Source of the DNA: Rhizomys pruinosus
Taxonomy: Eukaryota; Chordata; Mammalia; Rodentia; Spalacidae
NCBI GenBank assembly: GCA_009823505.1
Contig: VZQC01006272.1
Location: forward strand, 39,137 to 103,136
Length of the DNA: 64,000 nucleotides
Direction: 5' to 3'
Every line of letters begins with the position of its first letter. Position 1 is the first letter of the stretch. Under the pieces are notes generated by a model. It did no database searches. It saw only the letters and a list, made by a program, of their open reading frames with translations, and was not told the DNA's origin. A program made the position numbers and the translations under genes. Below are positions 51,696 through 63,800 of the stretch, piece by piece.

Positions 51696-51829
51696 TTTTA
51701 TTTTATTTATTTATTTTTTTGGTCTTTTTGAGACAGGGTCTCCCTTTAGTCCCAGCACCACGTGTGACTTTTATTTTATTTATTTATTTTTTTGGTCTTT
51801 TTGAGACAGGGTCTCCCTTTAGTCCCAGC
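51684..51829. repeat. 73-bp tandem duplication over a B1 tail
   Basis: Two units starting 'accacgtgtg' at 51684 and 51757. Each holds the TTTA-rich tail side and the first part of a reverse-strand B1, so the truncated B1 start appears twice. Confidence 0.95.
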
Positions 51830-51938
51830 TGGCCTGGAGCTCTCTCTGTAGACCAGGCTGGCTTTGAACTTGCAGAGATCTGCCTGCCTCTGCCTCCTGA
51901 GTGCTGGGACTAAAGACGTGCGCCACCACGCTCGGGCA
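51830..51938 (-). mobile_element. B1 SINE, remainder
   Basis: Continues the second unit of the duplication to a complete reverse-strand B1 (whole element about 51783-51938), ending 'cgtgcgccaccacgctcgggc'. Confidence 0.92.
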
Positions 51939-52021
51939 GATGTGGCTTTTAAATGTCTTATTTTAAGAACTACCTGTTCAGATCTTTAGCATATTTAAAA
52001 ATTGGACTAAGGTATATTTTG

Positions 52022-52363
52022 GGTGTGTTTGTGTGTGCTATATATGCCTAGCACATACCTGTGGGTGTGCTTGGTTGGCTAGGTGTGTGCCGTTGGCATA
52101 GACTGATATCAGGTGTCTTCTCAATCCCTTCTTCATATTAACTTTTGAGACATGGCCTCCTCATTGAAACTGGGGCTTGTTTTTTGGCTAGCCTGGATGG
52201 CCACTAGCCCCTGGGATCTTCCTTTCCACATCTCTTTAGTGCTGAGACTACAGGTATTTGCTGCCATGCCCGGCTCCTCATTTGGATGCTGGAGACCTGA
52301 ACTCAGGTCCTCACGCTTGTACTGTAAGTACTGTATCCACTGAACCATCTCCCCAGCCCCAGA
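52022..52363 (-). mobile_element. B4-type SINE
   Basis: TG-rich tail side, B1-like half ('gctgagactacaggtatttg') and head 'gaaccatctccccagcccc'. Confidence 0.85.
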
Positions 52364-52482
52364 TTTTTAAAACTTTCCACCTTTATCCTTTGCCATTGAG
52401 TTGTAAACAGTCAGCCCTGATTGATGAATGGCTTATGTACCTCTCCCATTCTTTTTTGGTCTAGTGTTTTATTTAACATTTT

Positions 52483-52719
52483 TTTGATTTATTCATTTTT
52501 ATTTTATGTAGATGAGCATATTGCCTGCATGTATGTAAGTGCACCATGTCATTTTATGGCCCTGGGAGGATAGAAGAGGGCATTGGATCCCCTGGAACTG
52601 GAGTTATGGATGGTTGTTAGTTGCCATGTGGGTGCTGCCATGTGGGTGCTGGGATTTGAACCTAGGTCTTCTACAAGAGCAGCCAGTACACTTAACCACT
52701 GAGCCATCTCTCCTGGCCC
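52483..52719 (-). mobile_element. B2 SINE with a short internal repeat
   Basis: Reverse-strand B2 in which 'gccatgtgggtgct' occurs twice in tandem (about 52623-52650). Confidence 0.9.
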
Positions 52720-52924
52720 TGCTAGTGTTTGATGTGCAGTCCCCTCCACGGTTCCAGTGATGGAGGGTGAGCAGCTTAGCTTCTCAGTGCTCCCCATTGC
52801 ATGTGCGGGCCACCTGCCGGCTCTCAGAAACCCAGGCTGGCTGAGCTCCTGAGGCAGAATGCTTGCCCTGTCTTCTAAGGTCACATTATCTGCTTCCTCT
52901 TCCTTTACCTTTCTTTTTTTGTGG

Positions 52925-53215
52925 TGCCTAATAAAATAGAGTGCTTATTTCACTATTTAATAATTTCCAGGATCAAAGGAAGCTCTCTAGTCATTTCTGC
53001 TCTTATTAATTAGTCTTTTCCTTCTCAAATTAGTTTTCTGGTGATGTGCTCAACAGATAAATGTAATGCCATTCATTTCCCCCCATGAAGGACATAGTAA
53101 ATTCTTAGCTTTTGATTTATCCTTGAATTTTAAATAGAAAAAAATGAGATGGAAATTAGAATAGATATTTTTTTAAAAGACATGTGACCTACTTTTTTTC
53201 TCCTTTGCTTATAAT
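52925..53215. promoter_or_regulatory. Candidate conserved non-coding element
   Basis: Repeat-free and AT-rich, with 'tcttattaattagtcttttc', 'cactatttaataatttccag' and 'tcaaattagttttctgg'. Motif-based inference. Confidence 0.35.
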
Positions 53216-53240
53216 AATTTTTTTTTTGGTGTATTGTTCT

Positions 53241-53481
53241 TTTTTTTTTTAATTTTATTTATTCTGTATGTTTACGAATTATGTCTGCATGCAAGTCTGT
53301 GCACCCGTGCGTGCAATGCAGCGGAGGTCAGAAGTGGGCGTCGGATTCCCCTGGAGCTGGAGTTCTCCTGGAGTTGGAGTTTCAGACGGTTCTCAGCCGC
53401 TATGTGGGTGCTGGGGATCGAACCCGGGTCCTCTGCAAGAGCGGTCGGCGCTCCTAACCGCTAGGCCATCTCTCCAGCCCT
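53241..53481 (-). mobile_element. B2 SINE, long form, young
   Basis: CpG-rich complete B2 with the internal duplication ('gcggtcggcgctcctaaccg' at the head). Confidence 0.95.
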
Positions 53482-53618
53482 TGGTCTCTTTTTTGAGGCA
53501 GGTTCTCCCTATTGCCCCCAGCTGACCTGGAACTCACAATGTAGACCAGGCTGGCCTTGAACTCACAGAGCTCTGCCTGCCTCTGCTGGAATTAAAGGCA
53601 TGCACTGCCACTCCCGCT
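53482..53618 (-). mobile_element. B1 SINE
   Basis: Reverse-strand B1 directly adjoining the B2 head; about 12 bp missing near 'tctgctggaattaaag'. Confidence 0.9.
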
Positions 53619-53699
53619 ACTATGATCATTCTTAACCATGCTTTACAGGCACTTAAATTCAAGTCTATCTATCAACCTTCAAGCAGAAAAAAAAAATCA

Positions 53700-53967
53700 A
53701 GTCGAGCATGGTGGTAAACTTCTGTAGTCCAGCACTCCAAAGGCTTAGGCAGGATTGTGAGTTCCAGGCTGGCTTGGCTATATAGTGAGACTTCTGTCAA
53801 AAACCAAAATCAAGCTGGGTATCATGATATGTGCCTTTAATCCTAGCACTTGGAAGGCAGAGACAGGTGGATCTCTGTGATATTAAGGCTAGTCTGGTCT
53901 ACATAGAGAGTAGGCCAGTCTGGTTGACAAAGTTCTAGGCCAGCTGGGACTACAGGGAGACACTTTT
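53700..53967 (+). mobile_element. Two B1 SINEs in tandem
   Basis: A very diverged B1 (53700-53810) followed by a second B1 (53812-53967) with a local duplication ('gtctggtctacatagagag' / 'gtctggttgacaaag'). Confidence 0.85.
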
Positions 53968-54067
53968 TTTTTAAATGCCTTGTTGCTCTTTAGTGTGTTG
54001 CCTATTGTTAGGCATAGAAATGGGCTGGATGAAATAATTAATCTAATGATATTTTTAAAATATTATA

Positions 54068-54321
54068 CATTATTTTATTATTTTTATTTTATATGTATGA
54101 GCATTTTGCCTGAATATATATATAATATATATATTATATATATATATATTAAATCCACCACATGCTTGCAATACCCATGAAGACTAGAAAAGGGTAGTGG
54201 ATCCCCTGGAACTGGAGTTATAGACAGTTGTGAGTTGCCATGTAGGTGCTGAGAACTGAACCTGGGTCCTCTGGAAGAGCAGCCTGTGTTCTTTAACTGC
54301 TGAGCCATCACTCCAGCCCCA
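54068..54321 (-). mobile_element. B2 SINE with internal (AT)n
   Basis: Reverse-strand B2 whose 3' part has grown an AT repeat (about 54115-54152). Confidence 0.9.
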
Positions 54322-54322
54322 A

Positions 54323-54546
54323 TCTTACTTTTTAAGATTTATTTTCATTTCTATTTATGTGTAAGTGTACATGTAGGTATTTACACAGGGGTGCAGCTGT
54401 CTGTGGAGGCCAGAGTGGGCATCATATTCCCGGGAGCTAGAGTTACATGCAGTTGTGAGCACCCTAACATAAGTGCTAGGAACCAAATTTAGGTCCTCTG
54501 GAGGAGCAACAAGCCTTCTTAACTGCTGAGTCATCTCTCCAGCCCC
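54323..54546 (-). mobile_element. B3 SINE
   Basis: 'gtctgtggaggccagagtgg', 'gggagctagagttacatgca' and the end 'gagtcatctctccagcccc' give a complete diverged B3. Confidence 0.88.
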
Positions 54547-55922
54547 AACATTCTAATAATCATCTTATTTTACTTCATTTCAGATATGCTTCTTTTTTAG
54601 CATTCTCACAATTTGGAACTTTAGGCAGGTGTTTCCACAATCAGGGGGTCACCTGCTCCACAGAGCAGAATCTTCTTGGAGCCTTAACCAAGTGCCCAGC
54701 TTCCAAGTGCTGATTGAGGTGGTCAGCAGTTCCCCCATCTGCCTGACCCATGGGATGCCATAGGCACAGCAGGTACTAAGCAGACACCTTCCTCGGCATC
54801 ATTTAGGCACCGGCACCCTGGGCATTGCTACTGAGGCCATAGCACAAGGCAGTTGGAGATCAGGATGGAAAGGGCTTTGCTCAGCTCTCCCACAGACTGG
54901 GGCTCCTGATGGATATCTGTCACCGGGCTTAAGAAGCCCTTTAATCCGATGGGATTCCCTGCCAATTAGAAATGAAAGTGCTTGAGAGTGTCTTGGACAT
55001 GACCTGATGTGCCTGTCAGGTCAGGGTGTAGAGGGTTCCTTACATGAGTGCCTTCTTGGGTGGATTGGCATCAGGGATTTCTGTAGTTAAAATAGCCTGG
55101 AAGAAAATCAGGGGTATCAGCATGCAAATATTTGCGAGAAAACAGCAGCAGACTCCATCCCAGGGACTTGAAAGGATGCTTGGCTGGTGTTCTCTTCCCA
55201 GAAGCTATGGGCTGGGAGCCAACCTGGGCTGAGCCTCCCCCTTGTAGGCACCAACTCCTTTTGGAAAACACGGCAGCAGATAGATCCACATCATGATCTT
55301 CCTTTTGATTTTTCCTCTTTTCATTGCAGTTTTGACTAATGATGAACACATTGGTGTCTGGCTCATGAACAGCAGCTCTTCTCTGTGTCTTTCTTGGTGG
55401 AGGCTGGACCATCATACTAAACTAATTAGTCCTTTTGAAGCTCCCCCACTTTCCTTCCCAACCCTCTCCCTTGACTGTCTCACATTAAGTGGGTGGTCTT
55501 CTGGCTGAGCAAAGTTTCTCTTTCTATTTTTATTCATTGAAAAGAAGGTTTGCATGCTACGCATATGGGAGATTTACTTAGAGAAAAGTGTGCTTATGTC
55601 TGAAAGTTTCTTTGAAGTGTATTAAAAAAAGAAGATGGATTGGTGGATCAATAGCAGTGTGGGTAGATGGGATAAAGCAAAGAGAGTAAAATATTAATTG
55701 TGGAGTATGCATAGATATTCACTGTGAAATTATGTATGGATGGAATTATTTATAAATAGAAGGAATAGATTTCTGTTTTGCTGGATTGTCTCTCAGACAA
55801 AATGCAGGCTCAATGAATACCTGAGCAACTCTGGACTGACAAAGTCCTGTTTTACAGGCAAACTCAGAAGAATATTAATGTGGGAAAGTAAAACCATCAC
55901 CACCACCACTACCACCAAAAAT
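54547..55922. other. Single-copy interval
   Basis: About 1.4 kb. Nothing recognised except AT-rich parts and a CAC-type run (55895-55918). 54940-55030 ('aatccgatgggattccctgc') is unusually free of decay signs. No gene is supported. Confidence 0.45.
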
Positions 55923-56165
55923 GGGGCTGGGGAGGCAAGGTGTGTGCCATACAAGCACAAGGATCTGGGTTCAAACCCCCAGAATTCATGTAAAATGCTG
56001 AGTGCCATGTGAGCATTTGTAATCCCAGGACTAAGGGGCAGAGACAGGTGGGTCCTCACAGCTTGCTGGTCAACCAATAGAACTGAGTCTGAAAGGGAGA
56101 GGGAGAGGGAGAGGGAGAGGGAGAGGGACTGATTCTGAAAAATAAGGTGTGGAGTGGAGAAGATA
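55923..56165 (+). mobile_element. B4-type SINE with (GGGAGA)n insert
   Basis: Head 'ggggctggggaggcaaggtg', B1-like half 'gcatttgtaatcccaggact', then seven or so GGGAGA units (56093-56128), then 'aataaggtgtggagtgg'. Confidence 0.87.
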
Positions 56166-56450
56166 CCTGACATTGACATCTGGCTTCCACCTGCACACAC
56201 ATATGTGTACATTCACTCACATGCACCCACATGCACACATGCAACCACACACAACAGCATACACCCGCATGCACCTGCATGCACATATGCACCCATATGC
56301 ACACATGCACCCGCATACACATGCACCTGCATGCACACATGCATCTGCATGCAACAGCATACACCCACATGCACACATGCACCCACATGCACCCACATGC
56401 ACACACATGCACACACATGCATGCATGCATGTACCATGCAATCACACACA
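56166..56450. repeat. CATGCAC-type minisatellite at a B4 tail
   Basis: About 285 bp of variable 'catgcacccacatgcacaca' units with alternating purine and pyrimidine. Histidine-rich open frames up to 154 codons on both strands are artefacts. Confidence 0.93.
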
Positions 56451-56612
56451 CAAAATAGGGAATTCTCGGTATTTTTTCTTTGCTTTTCTGTGTATGTATT
56501 ACCAGTAACAAACCTCCCACCTTGTCTTAAAATGTAGGTCACCATCATGTGAGCTTACATACTGAACCCTTCCTCAATATCTCCTCCCACTAGAATTCTT
56601 TTCCTCCTTATA

Positions 56613-56643
<31 letters not shown>

Positions 56644-56900
56644 CATTTTTTACAGATTTGGTTCTGTGCAGGCTGTGTGGTCCCTGTCTTTCAGGGGCAT
56701 GCAAAGGGCAAATGTCCACAATTTTCTTTTGTCACACAGGACAGGGGTGGGGTGGGGTGCTTATTGGTCTGTAGTATTGCTCATGAGAGTCTCCTGTCCA
56801 TTTCAGCTGAGGGCTCACTATTACTCTAGTTGTATGGGTGTGCTATTGTTGCTGTAACTAGCCTCTGACTGACAGATGTAGTAACCTCCCAGAGAAACCA
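56451..56900. other. Single-copy interval with (CA)n
   Basis: (CA)n at about 56610-56645. No gene recognised. Confidence 0.5.
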
Positions 56901-57370
56901 TGTGTATTAGTCAGGGTTCTCTAAAGAAACAAAAGCAACAGGACGAATATATAGCTATATACAATTTATTGATTTGCTTATGTGACAGAGCTCAAGGAGC
57001 CCAACAGTAGCTGCTCCACACTGGAGAGGCTGAGAATCCAGGGAACTGCTCAGTCTGCAAGGCTGGATGTCTCAGTAGTCTCATTCTGGTGCTGAAGGCC
57101 TGATGGATTCCAGGAGATCTGCCGGTCTCAATACACGCTGGGATCTGAAAGGTTGATCACAGCAGGAAGACAAAATCACCACTGAGAGAGAGGCAAACCG
57201 CAGGAAAAAAGGACTAGATCCCTCTGCCATGGCCTTTAACTGCCACTGCAGCAGAAGGTAAACACCCACATTTGGGGTGGGCCTCTGGGTTGAGGTAGTC
57301 CAATCCAAAGATCCTTTTCTCTTATTGTTTCTTAGTCCAGTCAAGTTGACACCCAGGATTAACCATCACA
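56901..57370 (-). mobile_element. ERVL 3' LTR (MLT2-like)
   Basis: Antisense LTR of about 470 bp: plus-strand text starts 'tgtgtattagtcagggttct' and ends 'gttgacacccaggattaacc' plus 'atcaca'. These are the terminal words of ERVL-class LTRs, with TG..CA ends. It adjoins ERVL internal sequence on its high-coordinate side, so it is the 3' LTR of the minus-strand provirus. Confidence 0.85.
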
Positions 57371-59470
57371 AGTCCACCGCTTGTCAGCTGACACCCAATA
57401 AATAGCCTCTCCTTATGTTAGCTTAAATGTCCATTCGAACAATGGCAAGATCATAATTCCACCTAAATGTTATAAATATCTCATGTGCAATAGCAAAGCA
57501 TTATATTTAGAGTAGGTGAATGTCCTTGGGAACACTTAGTCCTTCAGTATCTAATAACCTAAATATGACAACACTTAACACTTATCTCAGTTGCACATTC
57601 AAAAGGGAACAACACAAGTATCTGCTTAAATATATATATATGAACAGGCACATTCTTAACCAAATAGGACAAGTTATATCTATTATAATCCATGTTTCTG
57701 CAACTGGTCCCGTGGCCTCAGCTGATATTTATGACTACCTTCTTCTACTACCCATTTGTATTTCCTCCACCATAAGCAAGCACCTCTACAAGTCTTGGCT
57801 CTTTCCCTTGAGGAGTGACCCATACCTTCATCCCTGAAGGGTCTGGGCATTTATGTCCTTCTGGTTTGGGTTGTTGGAGCTTCCCATTGACCTTAACATA
57901 GGACATGGTAGCACCAGAAGGCACCTACAGCATCTCCTGCCTTCCAGACATAATCTTCCTTGCCCCCATTGTGGAGAAAAAGCAATCCTCCTGGAGTCTG
58001 GATCAATCACTCCTCCTCCTACTGTTATTCCTTCCTTTGCCTGTTGGCTTAAGGGCAGTAGAAGCCCAAAGTGGCCAGGGGAAGTCTTAGCTTCCAGTTC
58101 AATGGAACTTTGCTGTATCTCCTGGCAAAAGCACTCCCCACTTTGGGCCAAAAACTTCTAGACCAGCAGAACGCAAGCATGGGTACAGGACAAAAATTTT
58201 TTTCTACTGGGTCACTAGGGGTGATAGTGAGTGGAATCATTCCCACTTCCACCCCTTGGTTCCTGGACCCATGAATCTGGCTACAGGAGAAACAGACCAT
58301 AAATGGGCGCTGATTCAAAGCATATACTGCCTGCTGGAGAACCTTGCCCCAGCTCTCCAGGGTATTTCTACCTAATTGGCACTGTAACTGTGTCTTCAAG
58401 AGCCATTCCATCTTCTATCAAGCCAGCTGTTCTGGGTGGTGGGAACATGGTAAGACCAGTGGATGCCATGACTTGGGCCCACTGTTGCACTTCTTTGGCT
58501 GTGAAGGAGTTCCTTTGCAGAAGCGATGCTGTGAGGAATACAGTGATGGTGGATAAGCATTCTGTAAGTCCCTGAATGGTAGTTTTGGCAGAAGCATTAG
58601 TGCAGGAAAGGCAAATCCATAACACAGAAATAAGTATCTATTCCTGAAAGGACAAAATGCTGTCCCCTCCTGATGGAAGTGGTCCAATGTAGTCAACCTG
58701 TCCACCAGTTGCTGGCTGGTCACCCAGGGAATAGCACCATATGGGCTCAATGTTGGTCTCTGTGTTGGAAATCTGGCACTGCAGCAGCTTAGCCAGATAG
58801 CCTTGGTGAGTGGAAAGTCAGCTGTCAAGCCCATGCATAAACTCCATCTCTGCCACCATGACCACTTTATTCATGGGCCATTGAGCAACAACAGGGATAG
58901 CTGGAGAAAGAGGCTGACATCCACAGAAGAGTATCCGATCTACTTGATTATTAAACTCATCCTCTGCTGAGATCACCTTTTGATGAGATTTACATGAGAC
59001 ACAAGTATCTTCACATCTTTTTTTTTTTTTTTTGTCTTTTCGAGACAGGGTCTCCCTGTAGCCCCAGCTGGCCTGGACTACTCTGTAGGACCAGCTGGCC
59101 TTGAACTCACAAAGATCCCTGCCTCTGCCTCCCAAGTGCTAGGATTAAGGTGTGCCCACCACGCCTGGCTTCTTTTTTTTTTTTTTTTTTTTTTTTGTAT
59201 CTTCCATTCTTTTGACCATTCAGAGGCTCTATCCACATACTTCTTCCCCAAATGTCTTTCTCACCAATTTTTCCAGTCATGCTCCTTCCAAGTCCCTGAC
59301 CATCCAGCCAAACCATTGGCTACAGGCCATGAATCAGTATATATATCAAACCTCTGGCCATTTCTCCTTCCAGGCAAAATGCACAACCATGTGCACTACC
59401 CGAAGTTCTGCCCACTGTGAAGACTTTCCTTCACCATTGTCCTTTAGGGTTGTTTCAGAAATAGGCTGTA
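57371..59470 (-). pseudogene. ERVL pol relic: RNase H, integrase, dUTPase-like
   Basis: Minus-strand internal region of an endogenous class III retrovirus, read from high to low coordinates. An RNase H end comes first (motif QWAELR within 59400-59423), then integrase (about 58830-58100, catalytic glutamate in GLIE at about 58413-58424), then a dUTPase-like domain (motif GVIDPD at 57996-58013) before the 3' LTR. A dUTPase after integrase is the established ERVL gene order. Frameshifts and stops split it into several overlapping frames (58418-58834, 58368-58625, 58049-58411, 57828-58151). A B1 is inserted and everything upstream of RNase H is missing. It cannot encode a functional enzyme. Confidence 0.88.
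59018..59195 (-). mobile_element. B1 SINE inside ERVL, with two poly-T runs
   Basis: Complete reverse-strand B1 with 15 T on the tail side and a second T-run of over 20 after its head. 'gtatcttcacatc' and 'gtatcttccattc' are the likely imperfect duplication. Confidence 0.9.
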
Positions 59471-59636
59471 TCTGAGATCTCCCGAGACCAGCTGAAGCAC
59501 AGGTACCGGGGCGTGGGCTAAAGAGCCCCCCCAACTGGGATTACGAAGGCATCTGAAGGAGGCAAGCAAAGCAAGCCTTCGACACAGTGAAGAGGCATTT
59601 GGGACTCACATTGAATACAGGCAAGGAGAAGCCCAT

Positions 59637-60500
59637 ATGCCAGGAACACGAAGAAGAGACAATACGGGAAAGGGGCAGGATAATCCCACACCAAGCTCTA
59701 CCAACGCTAGGAAGATTCCTACAGTGGGATCCCCTGGGGATGCCCAGGACACAGATATCAGAAACACAATTGGGAACATACTTAAAGAACTACAAGATTA
59801 TAAAGAGGCAAATCAAAGAACTAAGAAAAGAGAATGAAGAACTCAAGAAGACCTAGAGAGAGAATGACAAACTCCGGAAGGAAGTAGAAACACTGAAAAG
59901 ATCCCATGCTGAAAAAGATAAGGAAACCAATCAGTGAAGAAAAGAGCTACAGGAAGAGATTGAGAAGCCCCCAAAAGAAGTAGAAATACTAGGGCTGGAG
60001 AGATGGCCTAGCGGTTGAGAGCGCCGACCGCTCTTACAGAGGACCCAGGTTCGATCCCCAGCATCCACATGGCGGCCGAGAACCGTCTGAAACTCCAATT
60101 CCAGGAGGACTCCAGTACCAGGGGAATCCGGGACCCTCTTCTGACCTCTGCAGCATTGCACGACACGGGTGCACAGACTTGCATGCAGACAGTACATTCA
60201 TACACATACAGAAATAAAAAAAAATAAGTAGAAATACTAAAGAAATCAGAAGAGAAAATGAAAAAGGAAATCAAACACTCATCCAATCAAGAGGAAAGGA
60301 ATGGAAAAAGCCTCAGAAGCAGAATGGTTGAAGCAGAACAAAGAATATCAGACCTGGAAGATAACATAAAACTAAAAAAAGACAAACCAATACAAATACA
60401 AGAAGCACATAGAACTCCAAATAGACAAGATCAGAAAAGAAATTCTCCATGCCACATCATATTAAATGCTAGACACCCAAAACAAAGACAAAATCCTTAA
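59637..60500 (+). pseudogene. L1 ORF1 relic
   Basis: Starts at an ATG at 59637 (MPGTRRRDNTGKG). The N-terminal part leads into a heptad-like segment that is finished in another frame ('KELRKENEELKKT', to 59856), so a frameshift lies near 59800-59835. After the B2 insertion another frame has a coiled-coil stretch with 'EQRISDLEDNI' (60258-60500), typical of ORF1p. The RNA-binding C-terminal part is not recognisable. Confidence 0.75.
59992..60225 (+). mobile_element. B2 SINE, long form, inside L1 ORF1
   Basis: CpG-rich complete B2 with the internal duplication. Perfect 14-bp duplication 'aagtagaaatacta' at 59978-59991 and 60226-60239. Confidence 0.97.
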
Positions 60501-60899
60501 AGCCACAGAGAAAAACAATAAGTGACTCATAAGGGAAACCTATCAGAATTAAACTGACTTCTCAATGCAAACTATGAAAGCAAGAAGAACATGGAGCAAA
60601 GGCATTCCCAGTGTTAAAGGACAATAAATGCCAACCCAGGTTACTACTACCAACAAAAAATGTCAATTATAGTTGAAGAGAGAGAAAAAACCTTCCATGA
60701 TATAAACAGGATAAAGAATACATGTCTGGAAAACCAACCCTTAAGAAATACTTGAAGCAATTCAAAGGACAGAAGAAAGGAAGCAACCACCCCCAGGCAC
60801 CTTAGAAAGAGAAATCAATAAAAGCATAACTGCAGAAGTAGAGAAACCAAAACCCAAACGCAAATGGATAATAAGACAAAAAGAAAGCAACACAAACCT

Positions 60900-63800
60900 A
60901 TCAAAAATATTATACTAAATATTAATGGACTAAATTCCCCAATCAAAAAACATAACTGGAGATTGGATTAGGAAACAGAATCCATCCATATGCTGTCTTT
61001 AAGAAACACATCTTACCTTCAAGGACAGGCACCACCTTAATGTGAAGGATGGAAAAAAATATTCAAGCAAATTGTACAAAAAAGAAAGCAGGTGTTGCTA
61101 TTTTAATTAATTTTTTAAAATTTATTTCCGTATGTGTATGAATGTACTGTCTGTATGCAAGTGTGCACCCGTGTCATGCAATGCTGGGAGGTCAGAAGAG
61201 GGTGTCGGATTCCCCTGGAACTGGAGTTCTCCTGGAATTGGGTTACAGAAGTTCTCGGCCGCCATTAGTGTGGGCTGGGGATCGAACCCGGGTCCTCTGT
61301 AAGAGCGGTCGGGCTCTTAACTGCTAGGCCATCTCTCCAGCCCGTGTTGCTATTTTAATATCAGAAAAAATAGACTTCAAAGTAAAAGAAATTCAGAAGA
61401 GACAAAAGAAGGCCATTACATTTTTAATCAAAGGAGACAATTCACCATGAAGAATTCACAATTATGAAAAATATTGCCCCAGACTCTGGTGCACCAAACT
61501 TTATAAAGACAACTTTCCAGGACCACAATGCACACACTAACCCCAGTACACTCATAGTAGGGGACTTCAATACCCCCACTGAATACTTTGGATAGGTCAA
61601 CAGGGCAAAGAATAAAACAGAAAGACAACTGAACGAATGATACACCAAATGGACCCTCATAGACCTCTACCAAATATTTCAACCTAATACCAACGAATAC
61701 ACTTTCTACTCAGTTCCCCATGCAACATTCTCCAAAATCGAACCCATACTGGCGAACATGGAAGAAACCTCCACAAATACAACAAGATTGAAATAATCTA
61801 ATGCATTCTATCAGACCACAGTGCTGTAAAGCTCAACATCAAAACCAGATGAAGCCCTACTGCCCTACAAGAACACATGGATACTAAACCAACACACTTT
61901 TAAATAATGAATGGGGCAAGGAAGAGATGAAGAAAGAAATAAAAAGGCATTCCTGGAACTGAATGACAATGACAATACAATACCAACAAAATCTATGGGA
62001 TATTTTAATAAAAGCAGTCCTAAGAGAGGGAAGTTTAAGGCCTGGGGTGCCTACATTAGAAAAACAGAAGAGCACAAGTAGAACAATCTAACACTGTAGC
62101 TAAAACAATTGAGAGACAACAAACAGATGGAACTCTAATGCATAGACAGGAAAAGAAATAACAAAAACAGAAGCAGAAATTTCAATGAAAATTAGAAAGA
62201 AAAACAATACAAAAAAAAAAATCAGTAATCCAAACAGTTGGTTCTCTTTTGAAAAAAACAAGATAGACAGATCTCATAGCCCAGTTAACAAAAGAAAGAA
62301 AAGAAACAACTCAAATCAATTCACAATCCATGACAAAAAGGGGAATATCACCAAACAGATAAGGAAAAGATCCAGAAAATCATACGGGAAAACCTATTTA
62401 TCCAAAACCTATACTCTACCAAGTTTGAAAACCTTGAAGATATGGATGAATATCTGGAAATCCCTGGGAATCACCAAACAATCGACAAGAAGAGATCGCA
62501 GCTTAAACAGGCACATAATACATGAAGAAATTGAGATGTAATAAGAAACCTCCAAAAAACATAGCCAGGCCCAGATGGGTTATTCACAGCAGGATTCTAA
62601 AAACCTTTCAGAAAGACCTACAAAAACCATCTATTAATGAAAATGTTTAGAAGGATAGAAATGGAGGGAATTCTCCAAAATTCCTTCTATGAAGCCAGAT
62701 CACTCTATTACCAAAAACACCAGGGCAAAGGGTACAACTAAAAAAGGAGGAATTATATGAGGGGTATTGGGTCCCATCTCCCTAATGAACACAGATTAGC
62801 AAAATTCTAACAGGATACTGGCAAATCGCAATACAGACCCACATCAAGAAGATACTCCATCATGACCAAGTTGATTTCATACCAGAGATGCAGGGATGGG
62901 TTCAACATTGCAAAAATTCAATAAACATACACAAACACATAAATGGAATGAAAGACAAAAATACACCATCTCAATATAGATGACTGAAACAAGCCTTTGA
63001 ACAAAAAATCCAGGGCACCCCTTTCATCTAAAGTCCTAGAGGGAATTTGGATTTGGAGGGATCATTCCTCAAAGTAATCAAAGCCATTATCACAGGGAAC
63101 CCATAGCCAATATCATCTCTAAATGGGGAAATGACAGAAACATTCCCATTAAAGGTAGGACTCGCAAGGCTGCCCCTGTCACCACTCCTCTTTATCAATA
63201 CTAGGTTTGCTTGAAACACTTGCATAGAGCAATAAGGCAAGAAAAGCACATTAAAGGTTAAGTACTACATTGGAAAAGCCAGGAAGTCAAAGGTAATCCC
63301 CTATTTGCTTGATGATATGATTGTTTTCTAAGGGATGCTAAAAAACCTCCACCAGAAACTCTTAGAAACAATTAAACAGGCTCAGCAAAGTGTCAGGATA
63401 CAAAATTTAACCTAAAAAACGTCAATGTGTCTTTCTTTTACACCAAGAACAAGCAACTGCAGAAAGACTTTTCAAGCAGACCTTCCTACTCACAATAGCC
63501 AAAAAACAATAAAAAATGTTTACCTAGGGAATGACTAAAACTAAAAGACACAAAAGATCTCTTACAACAAAAATTTTAAAACCCTTTAAAGAAAGAAATT
63601 GAAGAAGAACATCAAGAAGATGGAAAACCTCCCCAGGCTCCTGGATTTGGGAAAATTAACATTGTAAAAAAGATGTCCATTCTACCCAATTTTATATACA
63701 GATTCAATGAAGTTCCAATTAAAATCCTCAAGGGTTTCTTCACAGGCTGGAAAAAAAAGTCCTTAAATCCATGGAAAAACAAAAGGACCCAAATAGCCAA

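Larger units (their letters stand above)
50490..52010 (-). mobile_element. Ancient L1 fragment(s), interrupted
   Basis: 50560-50690 ('ggaaggatttctggatcata', 'gttttccatagtgttgtatc'), 51117-51235 ('ttttgatttgtatttcccca') and 51960-52010 ('ctgttcagatctttagcata') are successive antisense L1 pieces split by SINE insertions. Confidence 0.7.

Noticed and set aside
56056..56548. Histidine- or cysteine-rich long frames on both strands
   Set aside because: Translation of the CATGCAC array.
57371..59470. Domesticated retroviral gene
   Set aside because: Integrase and dUTPase-like parts are split by frameshifts and stops; no continuous frame suggests selection.
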